Both the position numbers and the translations under genes were made by a program. This document shows positions 7,871 through 14,980 of a DNA stretch of 15,552 nucleotides, piece by piece (the first letter of the stretch is position 1; the number at the start of each line of letters is the position of its first letter). The notes under the pieces are model-generated. The model had not been told where the DNA came from. It searched no databases and saw only the letters and a program-made list of their open reading frames with translations. The stretch is from JAVBKP01 sp031553975 (GTDB lineage Bacteria > Bacillota > Clostridia > Peptostreptococcales > Anaerovoracaceae). The stretch spans positions 1 to 15,552 of the forward strand of contig JAVBKP010000110.1 of NCBI GenBank assembly GCA_031553975.1, given 5' to 3'.

Positions 7871-8968
7871 ATGAGAAATAAGTTTAAACTAAACCGCACG
7901 CTGACCATTTCCCTAGTGGCAATACTTTTAGGTATTGTGGCAGGTGGTATTATGATGGCCGCCATGGGAAGCAATCCTATTCAGGGATACGCGTTCTTAT
8001 TACAAGGTGGCTTAAAAACCATGGCAAGATTTGGAAATACACTAGCCATATCCACCACTCTTATACTGGCGGGGCTAGCAGTAGCCTTTGCCTTTAGAAC
8101 AGGGCTATTTAATATTGGTGTATCTGGACAAATGTTAATGGGCGCTATTGCTGCTACTTCCATTGGATTAACAGTAGATTTACCAAAGATAATATTACTA
8201 CCATTATGTATTATAGCAGGATGTCTTGCGGGCATGGTGTGGGGAACGATACCAGGGTTTTTAAAGGCAAGATTTAACGTACACGAAGTAGTGGCTACTA
8301 TTATGCTTAACTGGATTGCATACTGGATTGTATACTACGCAATTAAGGCGTGGTTTGTTGGAAAAGTTGAAACCGAGTCAAAATTTGTTCCTGACGCGGC
8401 CAGTTTAAAAGTAGAATGGATGACAAAGCTTTTCCAAGGATCATATATTAACTTAGGATTTTTTATAGCAGTAGCCGCAGTGATTTTCATATGGTTCTTG
8501 TTAAACAAAACCACCATTGGTTATGAGTTAAAGGCAGCGGGATACAACAAATTTGGTGCAGAATATGCCGGTATGAAGGTGGAGAGAAATATTGTTCTTT
8601 CTATGGCCATATCAGGAGGACTGGCTGGACTTGCAGGTGTATGTCATTATTTAGGATACTCTGCCAACATGCAGATTGGCGTTCTTCCTAGCCAAGGCTT
8701 TGACGGCATGGCGGTAGCGCTACTTGCCAACAGCAACCCACTAGGTGTTGTAGCTACAGCGTTATTCTTTGGACTACTTACAGCAGGTAAAGGCTTTATG
8801 AACGCTATGACGGGCATACCACCAGAGCTAGCTGATACTATTATTGCATTTATAATATACTTTGCAGCCACTAGCGTTCTAATTGATCGCGCATGGAAGG
8901 CTCTGAAACGAAATAAGACAAAGAAGCAACAAAAATCTGCTCATGGCTCAGAAAAGGGAGGTGAGTAG
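7871..8968 (+). CDS. nupP: Nucleoside ABC transporter permease (NupP type)
   Basis: This 365-residue membrane protein is the first of two permease subunits. It has an N-terminal membrane segment, then a set of hydrophobic helices with the family pattern (LAVAFAFRTGLFNIGVSGQM; HEVVATIMLNWIAYW; GYELKAAGYNKFGAEYAGM), and a charged, lysine-rich cytoplasmic tail. The sequence LFNIG.SGQ and the later G.N..AA.YAG block are typical of BPD_transp_2 permeases of the Bmp/Nup and RbsC type. The ATG at 7871 follows the ATPase stop by one base, with AAGGAG at 7854-7859. Its own TAG at 8966 ends one base before the start of the second permease. It should pair with the second permease to form the channel. 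Confidence 0.92.
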   Translation: MRNKFKLNRTLTISLVAILLGIVAGGIMMAAMGSNPIQGYAFLLQGGLKTMARFGNTLAISTTLILAGLAVAFAFRTGLFNIGVSGQMLMGAIAATSIGLTVDLPKIILLPLCIIAGCLAGMVWGTIPGFLKARFNVHEVVATIMLNWIAYWIVYYAIKAWFVGKVETESKFVPDAASLKVEWMTKLFQGSYINLGFFIAVAAVIFIWFLLNKTTIGYELKAAGYNKFGAEYAGMKVERNIVLSMAISGGLAGLAGVCHYLGYSANMQIGVLPSQGFDGMAVALLANSNPLGVVATALFFGLLTAGKGFMNAMTGIPPELADTIIAFIIYFAATSVLIDRAWKALKRNKTKKQQKSAHGSEKGGE

Positions 8969-8969
8969 T

Positions 8970-9902
8970 ATGTGGGAAACCATAACAATGATAGTACCTT
9001 ATGCTATTGCCTACACCATCCCGCTTTTAATTACATCACTAGGGGGATTATTCTCCGAGAGATCTGGCGTAGTTAACATCGGTATGGAAGGTATGATGCT
9101 AATGGGCAACTTTGTAGCCGCATACTCGATTATGCAGTTGCATACAGGGATTTGGGCGGGACTTCTATTAGGCGCCATGGCAGGCGGGATATTTGCTATA
9201 CTACACGCATTTGCCGCCATTAGCCTTAATGCTAACCAAATCATCAGCGGTACAGCGATCAACATGATTGCAGCAGCGACTACATTATTTGTAGCTAGAT
9301 ATTTGACGGGTAGTGGAAACATTACCATCCACATGGGATTTGCAAAAACTGACATTCCACTGTTATCAGATATTCCTGTAATAGGACCACTGTTCTTCCA
9401 CAATACGTATCCCACCACATTTGTAGTACTTTTCATATTGGTGGCTTCTTGGTATTTAATATACAAGACAGCTTTCGGTATGAGATTAAGAGCTTGCGGA
9501 GAGCATCCACAGGCTGCTGATGCGGCAGGTATCAATGTATACGTTATCAGATATATTGCAGTTATCATATCCGGTGCCTTGTCAGGACTAGGCGGAGCGG
9601 TAATCCTCGTAACATATTCGGGAGAGTTCAATGGATCTGTAGCAGGTCTTGGTTTCTTGGCTCTTGCCGCATTGATATTCGGTCAGTGGAAACCAAAGGG
9701 AATCTTAATGGCAACTTTGTTCTTTGGCACAGCGGCCACCATTGCAAACATAGCACCGGTGACACCATCGCTAGCATGGATTCCAGCAGTTATATTAAAA
9801 ACCTTCCCATACATCGTAACAATTATTGCCCTCGTAATATTTTCTAAAACATCTGCCGCACCAAAAGCAGCAGGAGAACCATTCGACAAAGGTAAGAGGT
9901 AA
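8970..9902 (+). CDS. nupQ: Nucleoside ABC transporter permease (NupQ type)
   Basis: This 310-residue membrane protein is the second permease of the importer. It is very hydrophobic throughout and has the family motif LFSERSGVVNIGMEGMML near residues 25-45, NANQIISGTAINM in mid-protein, and the GMRLRACGEHPQAADAAGI loop near residue 175. These features distinguish the shorter NupQ/YufQ type from NupP. I chose the ATG at 8970 because a near-perfect ribosome binding site (GGGAGGTGAG, 8956-8965) precedes it. The ORF extension to 8943 would overlap nupP and lacks such a site. It is the last gene of the transporter operon. The structured intergenic region that follows contains the probable terminator. 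Confidence 0.92.
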   Translation: MWETITMIVPYAIAYTIPLLITSLGGLFSERSGVVNIGMEGMMLMGNFVAAYSIMQLHTGIWAGLLLGAMAGGIFAILHAFAAISLNANQIISGTAINMIAAATTLFVARYLTGSGNITIHMGFAKTDIPLLSDIPVIGPLFFHNTYPTTFVVLFILVASWYLIYKTAFGMRLRACGEHPQAADAAGINVYVIRYIAVIISGALSGLGGAVILVTYSGEFNGSVAGLGFLALAALIFGQWKPKGILMATLFFGTAATIANIAPVTPSLAWIPAVILKTFPYIVTIIALVIFSKTSAAPKAAGEPFDKGKR

Positions 9903-9910
9903 GAGGTAGT

Positions 9911-9949
9911 CGGGGTCCCCGCAAAACTTGTACGGATAGCCCTGCGGGG
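9911..9949. repeat. GC-rich intergenic dyad with two alternative pairings
   Basis: The centre segment CCCCG (9917-9921) can pair with the adjacent CGGGG (9911-9915). Alternatively, CCCCGCA (9917-9923) can pair with TGCGGGG (9943-9949) across 19 bases. The two folds exclude each other. The block is much richer in G and C than the surrounding DNA and encodes nothing visible. It may be a REP-like or other dispersed intergenic repeat; only a genome-wide copy count could show that. Confidence 0.45.
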
Positions 9950-9967
9950 GGTGAGGCAAAGGGACAT

Positions 9968-9994
9968 TGAATGTTACAATCAGGTGACAGTTCA
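9968..9994. repeat. Imperfect hairpin, possible dispersed repeat
   Basis: TGAATGTTAC (9968-9977) and GTGACAGTTCA (9984-9994) pair over ten bases around the loop AATCAG, with one bulged G and one T-G wobble. No T-tract follows, so it is not an obvious terminator. The surrounding GGGACA and GGTGACAG words resemble small intergenic repeats of Clostridia, but that resemblance comes from memory and was not tested. Confidence 0.35.
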
Positions 9995-10017
9995 TTGACA
10001 TTACAGTAAATTTCAAC

Positions 10018-10043
10018 AAAATTGTACAATTTTCTAGTATAAT
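10018..10043 (+). promoter_or_regulatory. 16-bp palindrome beside a consensus -10 box, upstream of the amidase gene
   Basis: AAAATTGTACAATTTT (10018-10033) is a perfect 16-bp palindrome. Four bases later comes a perfect -10 hexamer TATAAT (10038-10043). No good -35 lies at 17 bases (the sequence there is AACAAA), and the nearest TTGACA (9995-10000) is too far away. A promoter here would therefore need an activator or weak -35 contact. The palindrome covers the -35 to -10 spacer and could be a regulator site. Transcription would start inside the hairpin at 10045-10073. Confidence 0.4.
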
Positions 10044-10044
10044 G

Positions 10045-10078
10045 ACCGATAGCAGGATTACACTGCTGTCGGTTTTTT
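10045..10078 (+). terminator. Intrinsic terminator after the nucleoside transporter operon
   Basis: ACCGATAGCAG (10045-10055) pairs with CTGCTGTCGGT (10063-10073) in an 11-bp stem with one T-G wobble, around the loop GATTACA, followed by six T residues (10073-10078). It lies about 140 bases after nupQ and about 70 bases before the amidase start. It is most simply the transporter operon terminator, but it could also attenuate a transcript entering the amidase gene. Confidence 0.8.
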
Positions 10079-10150
10079 ATTGCCCCAATACCTGCCAGGG
10101 ACACCATAAAAACTCCGATCAGGAGAGGCAGAGCAATACAGGAGGATTGA

Positions 10151-11611
10151 ATGAAAAGATATATAAGGTTGTTATGGTTTATTTTAGTGTTTTTACTGGC
10201 GTTTGCTGGATTTACATATGGTGCCCAGGCACCGATTACAATTACCTTAGATGGAAAAAAAGTGACCACGGATACAGAACCAATCATTCAAAATGGAAGA
10301 ACCCTAGTGCCAGTAGCCGTAATAGCCGATAATATTGGTGGCAAGGCTGTTTGGGATGGGAAGACAAGAGAAGTATCAGTTACATATAAAGACATGGGTA
10401 TAAAGCTAAAAATCGACTCTAAGGATGCCTATGTGAATGGAGAGCATGTCTTACTGGATGTGCCAGCTACCATTGTCAACGAAAGAACAATAGTGCCACT
10501 GGCTTTTATATCCACAAGCTTCGGATATGGGGTTGGATATGATGGCAAAAGCAGAACTGTTTCTATTACTACACCAACGAATACGGCTATTGTAGCAGTG
10601 ACAAATACGGCTATCACAGGAAAAACAAAAGTGATAGAAGTCAATGCGTTTAACTATTTGACTGGCTATAGAGTAGAACTAAAAGGAAGCGAGCCTTTTG
10701 GAGAGTACACCACATTGGCTCTCACTGAACCAAATCGGTATGTACTGGATGTAAAAAAAGCAGACATGTCAGTAGAATCAGCTAACAATACAGTTTTTGA
10801 AAGCACCATTAGCGCTGTGCGCGTATCACAGTTTACAACAGAAGATGCTAGGGTTGTGGTAGACCTAAAAGAAAAATCAACACCTATTATCTCCCTTTCT
10901 ACAGATAAGAAAAGCATGTATATGGATTTTGGGGTAGAAGGTGCAACCGTAACAGGGGAGGCTGTTAGCCGTGGTGATGATGAAAGAACCACGCCACCAG
11001 CTGTGGTAGATGGAATTCATGCGGAGCCATTCACTGTGGTCATTGACCCAGGACATGGGGGCAATGACCCTGGCGCACTAGGAAAAGAAGGCGCAAAGAC
11101 TGTGCTCAACGAGAAAGAGCTCAACTTAGCCGTATCACTGCTTGTCAGGGACAAACTAGCGGCGGCAGGCATCAATACATATATGACGAGAGAAACAGAC
11201 AAAGCAGTGATACTAGCATCAAGACCAGCTATTGCCAATGGAATAAAAGCAGGACTATTTGTGAGTATTCATAACAATTCTAGCGAATCTAGCAGTAGCA
11301 ACGGCATGGAAGTAATGTATTACAACAAACTCAGCGATTCCCTTTATGGAATGGGCAGCAGCAAGGACATCGCCACAAAAGTCGGTCAGCACATGATTAA
11401 AGAAATGGGTCCACTTGGGCTTGCTTTCAACAAATACATGGAACGACCAGCCTTAGCTGTATTAAATAAAACCTCCATGCCTGCTATTTTAGTGGAAGGC
11501 GCCTATCTTTCAAATACAAGCAATAGGGAGATTATGAAGACGGATGCTTTCGTAGAAAAATATGCGACAGCCGTGGCAGATGCTATCATAGAAGTAGTAA
11601 ACAATAGATAG
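10151..11611 (+). CDS. Exported N-acetylmuramoyl-L-alanine amidase (stalk + AMIN + Amidase_3 domains)
   Basis: This 486-residue exported enzyme should cleave the amide bond between N-acetylmuramic acid and L-alanine in peptidoglycan. A signal peptide (charged MKRYIR, hydrophobic core, AQA near residue 26) is followed by a copper-amine-oxidase-N-like stalk domain (about 28-125, with GRTLVPVAVIAD and ERTIVPLAFIS repeats). Next come an AMIN-like beta domain (about 150-265), a short linker, and a C-terminal Amidase_3 domain (about 295-486). Zinc ligands are visible: His302 (DPGHGG), Glu321 (NEKEL) and His374 (SIHNN); Glu449 (VEGAYLS) is the catalytic Glu. The AMIN and stalk parts probably target the cell surface or septum. 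The ATG at 10151 has AGGAGG five bases upstream. The next gene starts 11 bases after its stop, suggesting co-transcription. All key residues are intact. Confidence 0.93.
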   Translation: MKRYIRLLWFILVFLLAFAGFTYGAQAPITITLDGKKVTTDTEPIIQNGRTLVPVAVIADNIGGKAVWDGKTREVSVTYKDMGIKLKIDSKDAYVNGEHVLLDVPATIVNERTIVPLAFISTSFGYGVGYDGKSRTVSITTPTNTAIVAVTNTAITGKTKVIEVNAFNYLTGYRVELKGSEPFGEYTTLALTEPNRYVLDVKKADMSVESANNTVFESTISAVRVSQFTTEDARVVVDLKEKSTPIISLSTDKKSMYMDFGVEGATVTGEAVSRGDDERTTPPAVVDGIHAEPFTVVIDPGHGGNDPGALGKEGAKTVLNEKELNLAVSLLVRDKLAAAGINTYMTRETDKAVILASRPAIANGIKAGLFVSIHNNSSESSSSNGMEVMYYNKLSDSLYGMGSSKDIATKVGQHMIKEMGPLGLAFNKYMERPALAVLNKTSMPAILVEGAYLSNTSNREIMKTDAFVEKYATAVADAIIEVVNNR

Positions 11612-11622
11612 GAAGAGTGATT

Positions 11623-12936
11623 ATGAACAAAATGGAATCAGCAGTATTCTACCAGATATTTCCGTTAGGAATGTTAGGCGCAGAATGGGATAACGAACCG
11701 AATGGTCAGATAATTTCCAGAATACCCAATTTGAAGAATTGGATACCACACGTAACAAAACTAGGTGCGAATGCTATTTACTTGAGTCCAATTTTTGAGT
11801 CTGATCACCATGGGTACGACACCAGAGACTATTTTAAAATAGACAGAAGACTTGGTAGCAATGAGGAATTCAAGCAGTTTGTAGAAGCTTGTCATGCTGA
11901 GAATATAAGCGTAGTCTTAGACGGCGTGTTTAACCATGTGGGACGAGGATTTTGGGCCTTCAAAGATGTGTTAGAAAAAAGAGAACAAAGCCAATATACC
12001 AGTTGGTTTCATATTAACTTTCAAGGCAATAGCAATTATAACGATGGATTTTGGTACGAAGGTTGGGAAGGACATTTTGAGCTGGTAAAGCTTAATTTAG
12101 ACCATCCAGATGTACGGAGACATTTGCTAGATGCAGTGAATATGTGGATGGATGAATTCAAAATAGATGGATTGAGATTAGATGTAGCCTATATGCTCCA
12201 CAAAGGGTTCATGGGTGAACTTTGTGGGTTCTGTCGCGGGAAGAATCCAGAATTTTGGCTGGTGGGAGAGGCCCTTCATGGTTACTATAAAACATTGATG
12301 GATGGCGGACTACTTGATAGTGTGACAAATTATGAATGCTATAAAGGGCTATATTCTAGCTTTAACTCTAAAAATATGTTTGAAATCGCATCGTCCCTCA
12401 ATCGCCAGTTTGGTCAAGAGCAATGGACTTTATACAAAGGCAGGCATCTGTTTAACTTTGTGGATAATCACGATGTGACAAGAATTGCAAGTATTTTAGA
12501 AAACAAGAATCATTTACCTTTGATATACGCGTTACTTTTCACAATGCCCGGTATTCCTTGTGTGTACAACGGTAGTGAATGGGGCATATACGGAGGCAAA
12601 AGGGACGGCGATGGGGCATTACGACCATATCTACAGCATCCTGAGTGGAATGAACTAACCGAACATATAGCCAAATTAGCCGTTATCCACAAGAAAAGCA
12701 AGGCGCTTACCCATGGTGAATATAAGCAATTGCAATTGTCCAACAGTCAAATTGTATTTGAACGTTCTTGGGATGGGGATAGAGTGATTATAGCCATGAA
12801 TTTAGATGATCATGAGTATGTGGCACATTTTGACGCTAGAGCAGGCTGTGGTACAGATTTGATGACCGAAAGCCATGTGGATTTTGGCGGAGGACTTAGA
12901 ATACCACCATATACAGCATTGGTTATACAGGTTTAA
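11623..12936 (+). CDS. Intracellular GH13 alpha-amylase family glycoside hydrolase
   Basis: This 437-residue protein hydrolyses or rearranges alpha-glucosidic bonds. All four GH13 regions are present: DGVFNHVG (region I), GLRLDVAY with nucleophile Asp187 (region II), WLVGEALH with acid/base Glu216 (region III), and FVDNHDVTR with Asp284 (region IV). There is no signal peptide, so it acts in the cytoplasm. It is shorter than neopullulanases and cyclomaltodextrinases because it lacks their N-terminal domain, and it ends with a short beta-rich C-terminal region (about 365-437). I chose the ATG at 11623 because AGGAAGAG precedes it; the in-frame GTG at 11617 overlaps that site. It follows the amidase by 11 bases and is followed by a terminator, so the two probably share a transcript despite unrelated substrates. 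Substrate specificity (maltodextrin, cyclodextrin or glycogen fragments) cannot be decided. Confidence 0.9.
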   Translation: MNKMESAVFYQIFPLGMLGAEWDNEPNGQIISRIPNLKNWIPHVTKLGANAIYLSPIFESDHHGYDTRDYFKIDRRLGSNEEFKQFVEACHAENISVVLDGVFNHVGRGFWAFKDVLEKREQSQYTSWFHINFQGNSNYNDGFWYEGWEGHFELVKLNLDHPDVRRHLLDAVNMWMDEFKIDGLRLDVAYMLHKGFMGELCGFCRGKNPEFWLVGEALHGYYKTLMDGGLLDSVTNYECYKGLYSSFNSKNMFEIASSLNRQFGQEQWTLYKGRHLFNFVDNHDVTRIASILENKNHLPLIYALLFTMPGIPCVYNGSEWGIYGGKRDGDGALRPYLQHPEWNELTEHIAKLAVIHKKSKALTHGEYKQLQLSNSQIVFERSWDGDRVIIAMNLDDHEYVAHFDARAGCGTDLMTESHVDFGGGLRIPPYTALVIQV

Positions 12937-12972
12937 GGAATAGCATTTATAAAAATCCTAAACAATAAAGCA

Positions 12973-13019
12973 GGGGCGGTCTTTCTATGATTGTTAATCA
13001 TTTTGAGACGGCCCCTTTT
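12973..13019 (+). terminator. Intrinsic terminator after the GH13 gene
   Basis: GGGGCGGTCT (12973-12982) pairs with AGACGGCCCC (13006-13015), with one G-G mismatch. Inside it, ATGATT and AATCAT form a further stem around GTT. Four T residues follow on the plus strand. On the minus strand the tract after the stem is weaker (TGCTTTATT), but the same hairpin may also end the leftward redox operon, which finishes 13 bases away. Confidence 0.78.
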
Positions 13020-13031
13020 GTTATTCCTGTC

Positions 13032-13253
13032 CTAATTCTCCACATCTTTCTCTAGTGCGTTTGTTTTTCTGTCAAATGAATCCTTTCCAAGTGAGTCTAC
13101 ATAGCTATATTGATTTTTTGCTATCCAGATGGTCAAAGCCTTGTTGGCTTTCCATAGAACCACAATTGACAAACCAAATAGGAATAGTCCACCTAAAAGA
13201 AAAATTAAATTAAAAATTTGAAACCCTATATTCATTGTACTCATTTCTATCAT
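13032..13253 (-). CDS. Small single-span membrane protein of unknown function
   Basis: This 73-residue protein has one hydrophobic segment (about residues 9-33, with FLLGGLFLFGLSIVVLW). A short charged cytoplasmic or external tail of about 40 residues follows, including KANKALTIWIAKN. I chose the ATG at 13253 because GAAAGGG lies about six bases upstream. The longer in-frame extension to 13400 would run through the end of the flavoprotein gene and has no translation signal. It lies 65 bases downstream of the iron-sulfur flavoprotein gene in the same direction and is probably the last gene of that unit. I do not recognise a family. It could be a small membrane partner of the redox proteins, or unrelated. 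Confidence 0.6.
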   Translation of the reverse strand: MIEMSTMNIGFQIFNLIFLLGGLFLFGLSIVVLWKANKALTIWIAKNQYSYVDSLGKDSFDRKTNALEKDVEN

Positions 13254-13318
13254 CGAAACCCTTTCTTTTACATGATCTAAAGATAATTTATATTTGCAAA
13301 CTGTAGAGCACGTGCGAT

Positions 13319-13954
13319 TTAATCCTGAATAAAATTTGTGAAAGTGGTAGGTTCTTGTTCTGGCATGGTAAGACCAGCATTTGTGGCAAGCTCTTTGCAT
13401 TTTAGGAAATAGGCCATGTTCTTACCTAAGATGCGCATGGTCTGAAGTCCTTCTATATCTTTTTTGACATCTTCTGGTTTTGCACCGTGGACCATGTTCC
13501 AGTATCGAGAAGATATAATTGGCATTTGCATCAAGCCAAAATATTTGTTCAGTTGATCCCACGTAGGGGTAGTGCCGGCTCTGCGAGCAGAAACCACGGC
13601 AGCGGCAGGCTTTAACCTAAAACGGTTGCCACCACTGCACAAATCAGTGTAAAAAACACGATCTAAAAATGATGTCATGCTACCTGATGCAGCTGCAAAA
13701 TGAACAGGGCTACCAAATACGAAGCCATCATAATCCCCAGCAATCTCTAAAAACTCATTGACCACATCGTTTTGAAAACATTTACCTGTTTTCATGCAAG
13801 ACCTACAGGCAATACAACCAGAAACTGATTTATTCCCAATCCAATAAATGTCTGTGTTGATATCTTCTTTATTTAAAGCCCCTGCAACTTCATCAAGTGC
13901 TGTATACGTACAACCTTTTTCGTTAGGACTTCCATTAACCAATAATACTTTCAT
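13319..13954 (-). CDS. Iron-sulfur flavoprotein (NADPH-dependent FMN reductase / flavodoxin fold)
   Basis: This 211-residue cytoplasmic redox protein begins with the FMN phosphate-binding loop LLVNGSPNEKGCTYTAL. It then has a compact Cys cluster C-x2-C-x2-C-x5-C (Cys47, 50, 53, 59; GCIACRSCMKTGKC), the motif that binds [4Fe-4S] in Isf-type flavoproteins. A second flavin contact is likely at FGSPVHFAAASGSMTSFLDR. It should pass electrons between a ferredoxin-like donor and an unknown acceptor. The ATG at 13954 has AAAGGAGA seven bases upstream, and that site overlaps the stop codon of the EFR1-type gene, so the two are surely one operon with coupled translation. No frameshift or missing ligand is seen. 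Confidence 0.9.
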   Translation of the reverse strand: MKVLLVNGSPNEKGCTYTALDEVAGALNKEDINTDIYWIGNKSVSGCIACRSCMKTGKCFQNDVVNEFLEIAGDYDGFVFGSPVHFAAASGSMTSFLDRVFYTDLCSGGNRFRLKPAAAVVSARRAGTTPTWDQLNKYFGLMQMPIISSRYWNMVHGAKPEDVKKDIEGLQTMRILGKNMAYFLKCKELATNAGLTMPEQEPTTFTNFIQD

Positions 13955-13967
13955 ATAAAATTCTCCT

Positions 13968-14732
13968 TTATTTTTGTTTGTTGTTTGCCACTATGATCTC
14001 GTTTAATGTAACATTTGGATTGCGCCATCTGACATCGCTTTTCTCGGATTTCATGTGAATGGCGTTTTTAGGGCAAAGATGAACGCAACCTAGACAACCC
14101 TCACAGTGATCTCCAAAGGTTACTTTGTCAGTCACAGTGATATTCTCAGAAGGGCAGACCTTGGCGCAGATGCCACATTGAATGCACTGGTGATTTACAA
14201 TGTATCGCTGAGCCTGTTTAGGATTTGTTGTAAATCTCTCAAAGTTTCTGATGATGGCAGTGGAGGCTCTCCACCCCAATGAGACGGCAGATTCAAGAAC
14301 TTTGCGGTTTTCAATGTCAGATAGAATCCTTGTAAGGTTTTCATCCACTTTTTTCTCAGGCAATTTAGATACTTGACCGTTGATCTCAAACAACGGAAGG
14401 TAATTATCCACCATGAGCAAACTAGCGGTATAATCAACTCGATTCCCGTGCTTTGCAGCTAACTTTTGAACGTTATGCATGGCCGCCCCAGGCAAATTCC
14501 CATATGTGCCGATAGCAAAGGTATAGTCAGCCTCCAACTTGGCCTTTGTGATGAAATTATGTACCATCTTTGGAAGTCCAAATCCATAAATTGGAGTAAC
14601 TATCCCGATTACATCATCTTTGTAGTGCAAATTAGGCTCATCAATGACCTGCGGGATGGAAATAAGAGTTCCACCAATACGCTTTGCCACAGCGAGGCAG
14701 TTGCCGGTGGATGTGAAATAAAAAATTAACAT
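13968..14732 (-). CDS. EFR1-family flavodoxin-ferredoxin fusion protein
   Basis: This protein of about 254 residues is a flavodoxin-like domain fused to a bacterial two-cluster ferredoxin, the EFR1-family layout. The N-terminal FYFTSTGN is the FMN phosphate loop, and PIYGFGLPKMV and GTYGNLPGA line the flavin site. Two C-x2-C-x2-C-x3-CP motifs near residues 183-193 and 210-220 (numbered from the chosen start) bind two [4Fe-4S] clusters. It is a cytoplasmic electron carrier whose partner is probably the flavoprotein encoded 13 bases downstream. The longest frame begins at 14738, but AGAGGA (14741-14746) lies only two bases from that ATG and eight from the ATG at 14732, so I prefer 14732. A promoter with an overlapping dyad lies immediately upstream. 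Confidence 0.9.
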   Translation of the reverse strand: MLIFYFTSTGNCLAVAKRIGGTLISIPQVIDEPNLHYKDDVIGIVTPIYGFGLPKMVHNFITKAKLEADYTFAIGTYGNLPGAAMHNVQKLAAKHGNRVDYTASLLMVDNYLPLFEINGQVSKLPEKKVDENLTRILSDIENRKVLESAVSLGWRASTAIIRNFERFTTNPKQAQRYIVNHQCIQCGICAKVCPSENITVTDKVTFGDHCEGCLGCVHLCPKNAIHMKSEKSDVRWRNPNVTLNEIIVANNKQK

Positions 14733-14769
14733 TTGCATTATCCTCTAACAATTGGTTTTAAACTATTGA

Positions 14770-14799
14770 ATTATATAAGTATAGCATATCGTTATGCTA
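14770..14799 (-). promoter_or_regulatory. Promoter of the redox operon with overlapping dyad (candidate operator)
   Basis: Read on the minus strand, TAGCATA and TATGCTA (14782-14799 overall, 7-bp arms, 4-base centre) form a perfect interrupted palindrome. It runs directly into TATACT (14778-14783, preceded by TGC as an extended -10) and a consensus TATAAT (14770-14775). Whichever -10 is used, the dyad occupies the spacer or -35 region, a typical repressor or activator position. The leader to the EFR1-type start would be 30-40 bases. The regulator is unknown and no regulator gene lies in the window. Confidence 0.55.
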
Positions 14800-14812
14800 A
14801 GTGGTATTTGTT

Positions 14813-14888
14813 TTAGAATATTCATTAGAATTGAATATTAATTATGGCATATTCGCCACAATTAAAATTTGGATTGTGAATATTCTAA
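14813..14888. repeat. 76-bp nested inverted-repeat element in the divergent intergenic region
   Basis: The ends are perfect 12-bp inverted repeats: TTAGAATATTCA (14813-14824) and TGAATATTCTAA (14877-14888). Concentric with them to within one base is an inner hairpin, TTAATT-A-TGGC (14838-14848) with GCCA-C-AATTAA (14855-14865), one A-C mismatch and the 6-base loop ATATTC. The bases between the outer and inner arms do not pair well. No flanking target duplication is obvious. It could be a MITE-like element, a paired operator (each arm contains the self-complementary GAATATTC), or a transcript structure. Confidence 0.6.
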
Positions 14889-14915
14889 TCAACGGGAGAT
14901 ATGGGGTGAGATGAA

Positions 14916-14944
14916 TTGAATGGCAGAGGCGGATATGATAAAAT
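14916..14944 (+). promoter_or_regulatory. Predicted promoter of the AAA-like ATPase gene
   Basis: TTGAAT (14916-14921), a 17-base spacer and TAAAAT (14939-14944) make a good sigma-A promoter. TGA directly before the -10 supplies an extended -10 element. The expected leader is about 30 bases. The promoter lies 27 bases to the right of the nested inverted repeat. Confidence 0.65.
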
Positions 14945-14980
14945 AATAGCAATTGTTCAACATATCTATGGAGGATTAGA

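Noticed and set aside
9011..9631. 206-residue minus-strand frame opposite nupQ
   Set aside because: It mirrors a confidently assigned permease; hydrophobic genes commonly leave open antisense frames.
10042..10332. 96-residue plus-strand frame before and inside the amidase gene
   Set aside because: It runs through the terminator hairpin and overlaps the amidase signal peptide in another frame, with no ribosome binding site.
13254..13400. N-terminal extension of the small membrane protein
   Set aside because: It overlaps the end of the flavoprotein gene in another frame and has no start signal; the internal ATG at 13253 has one.
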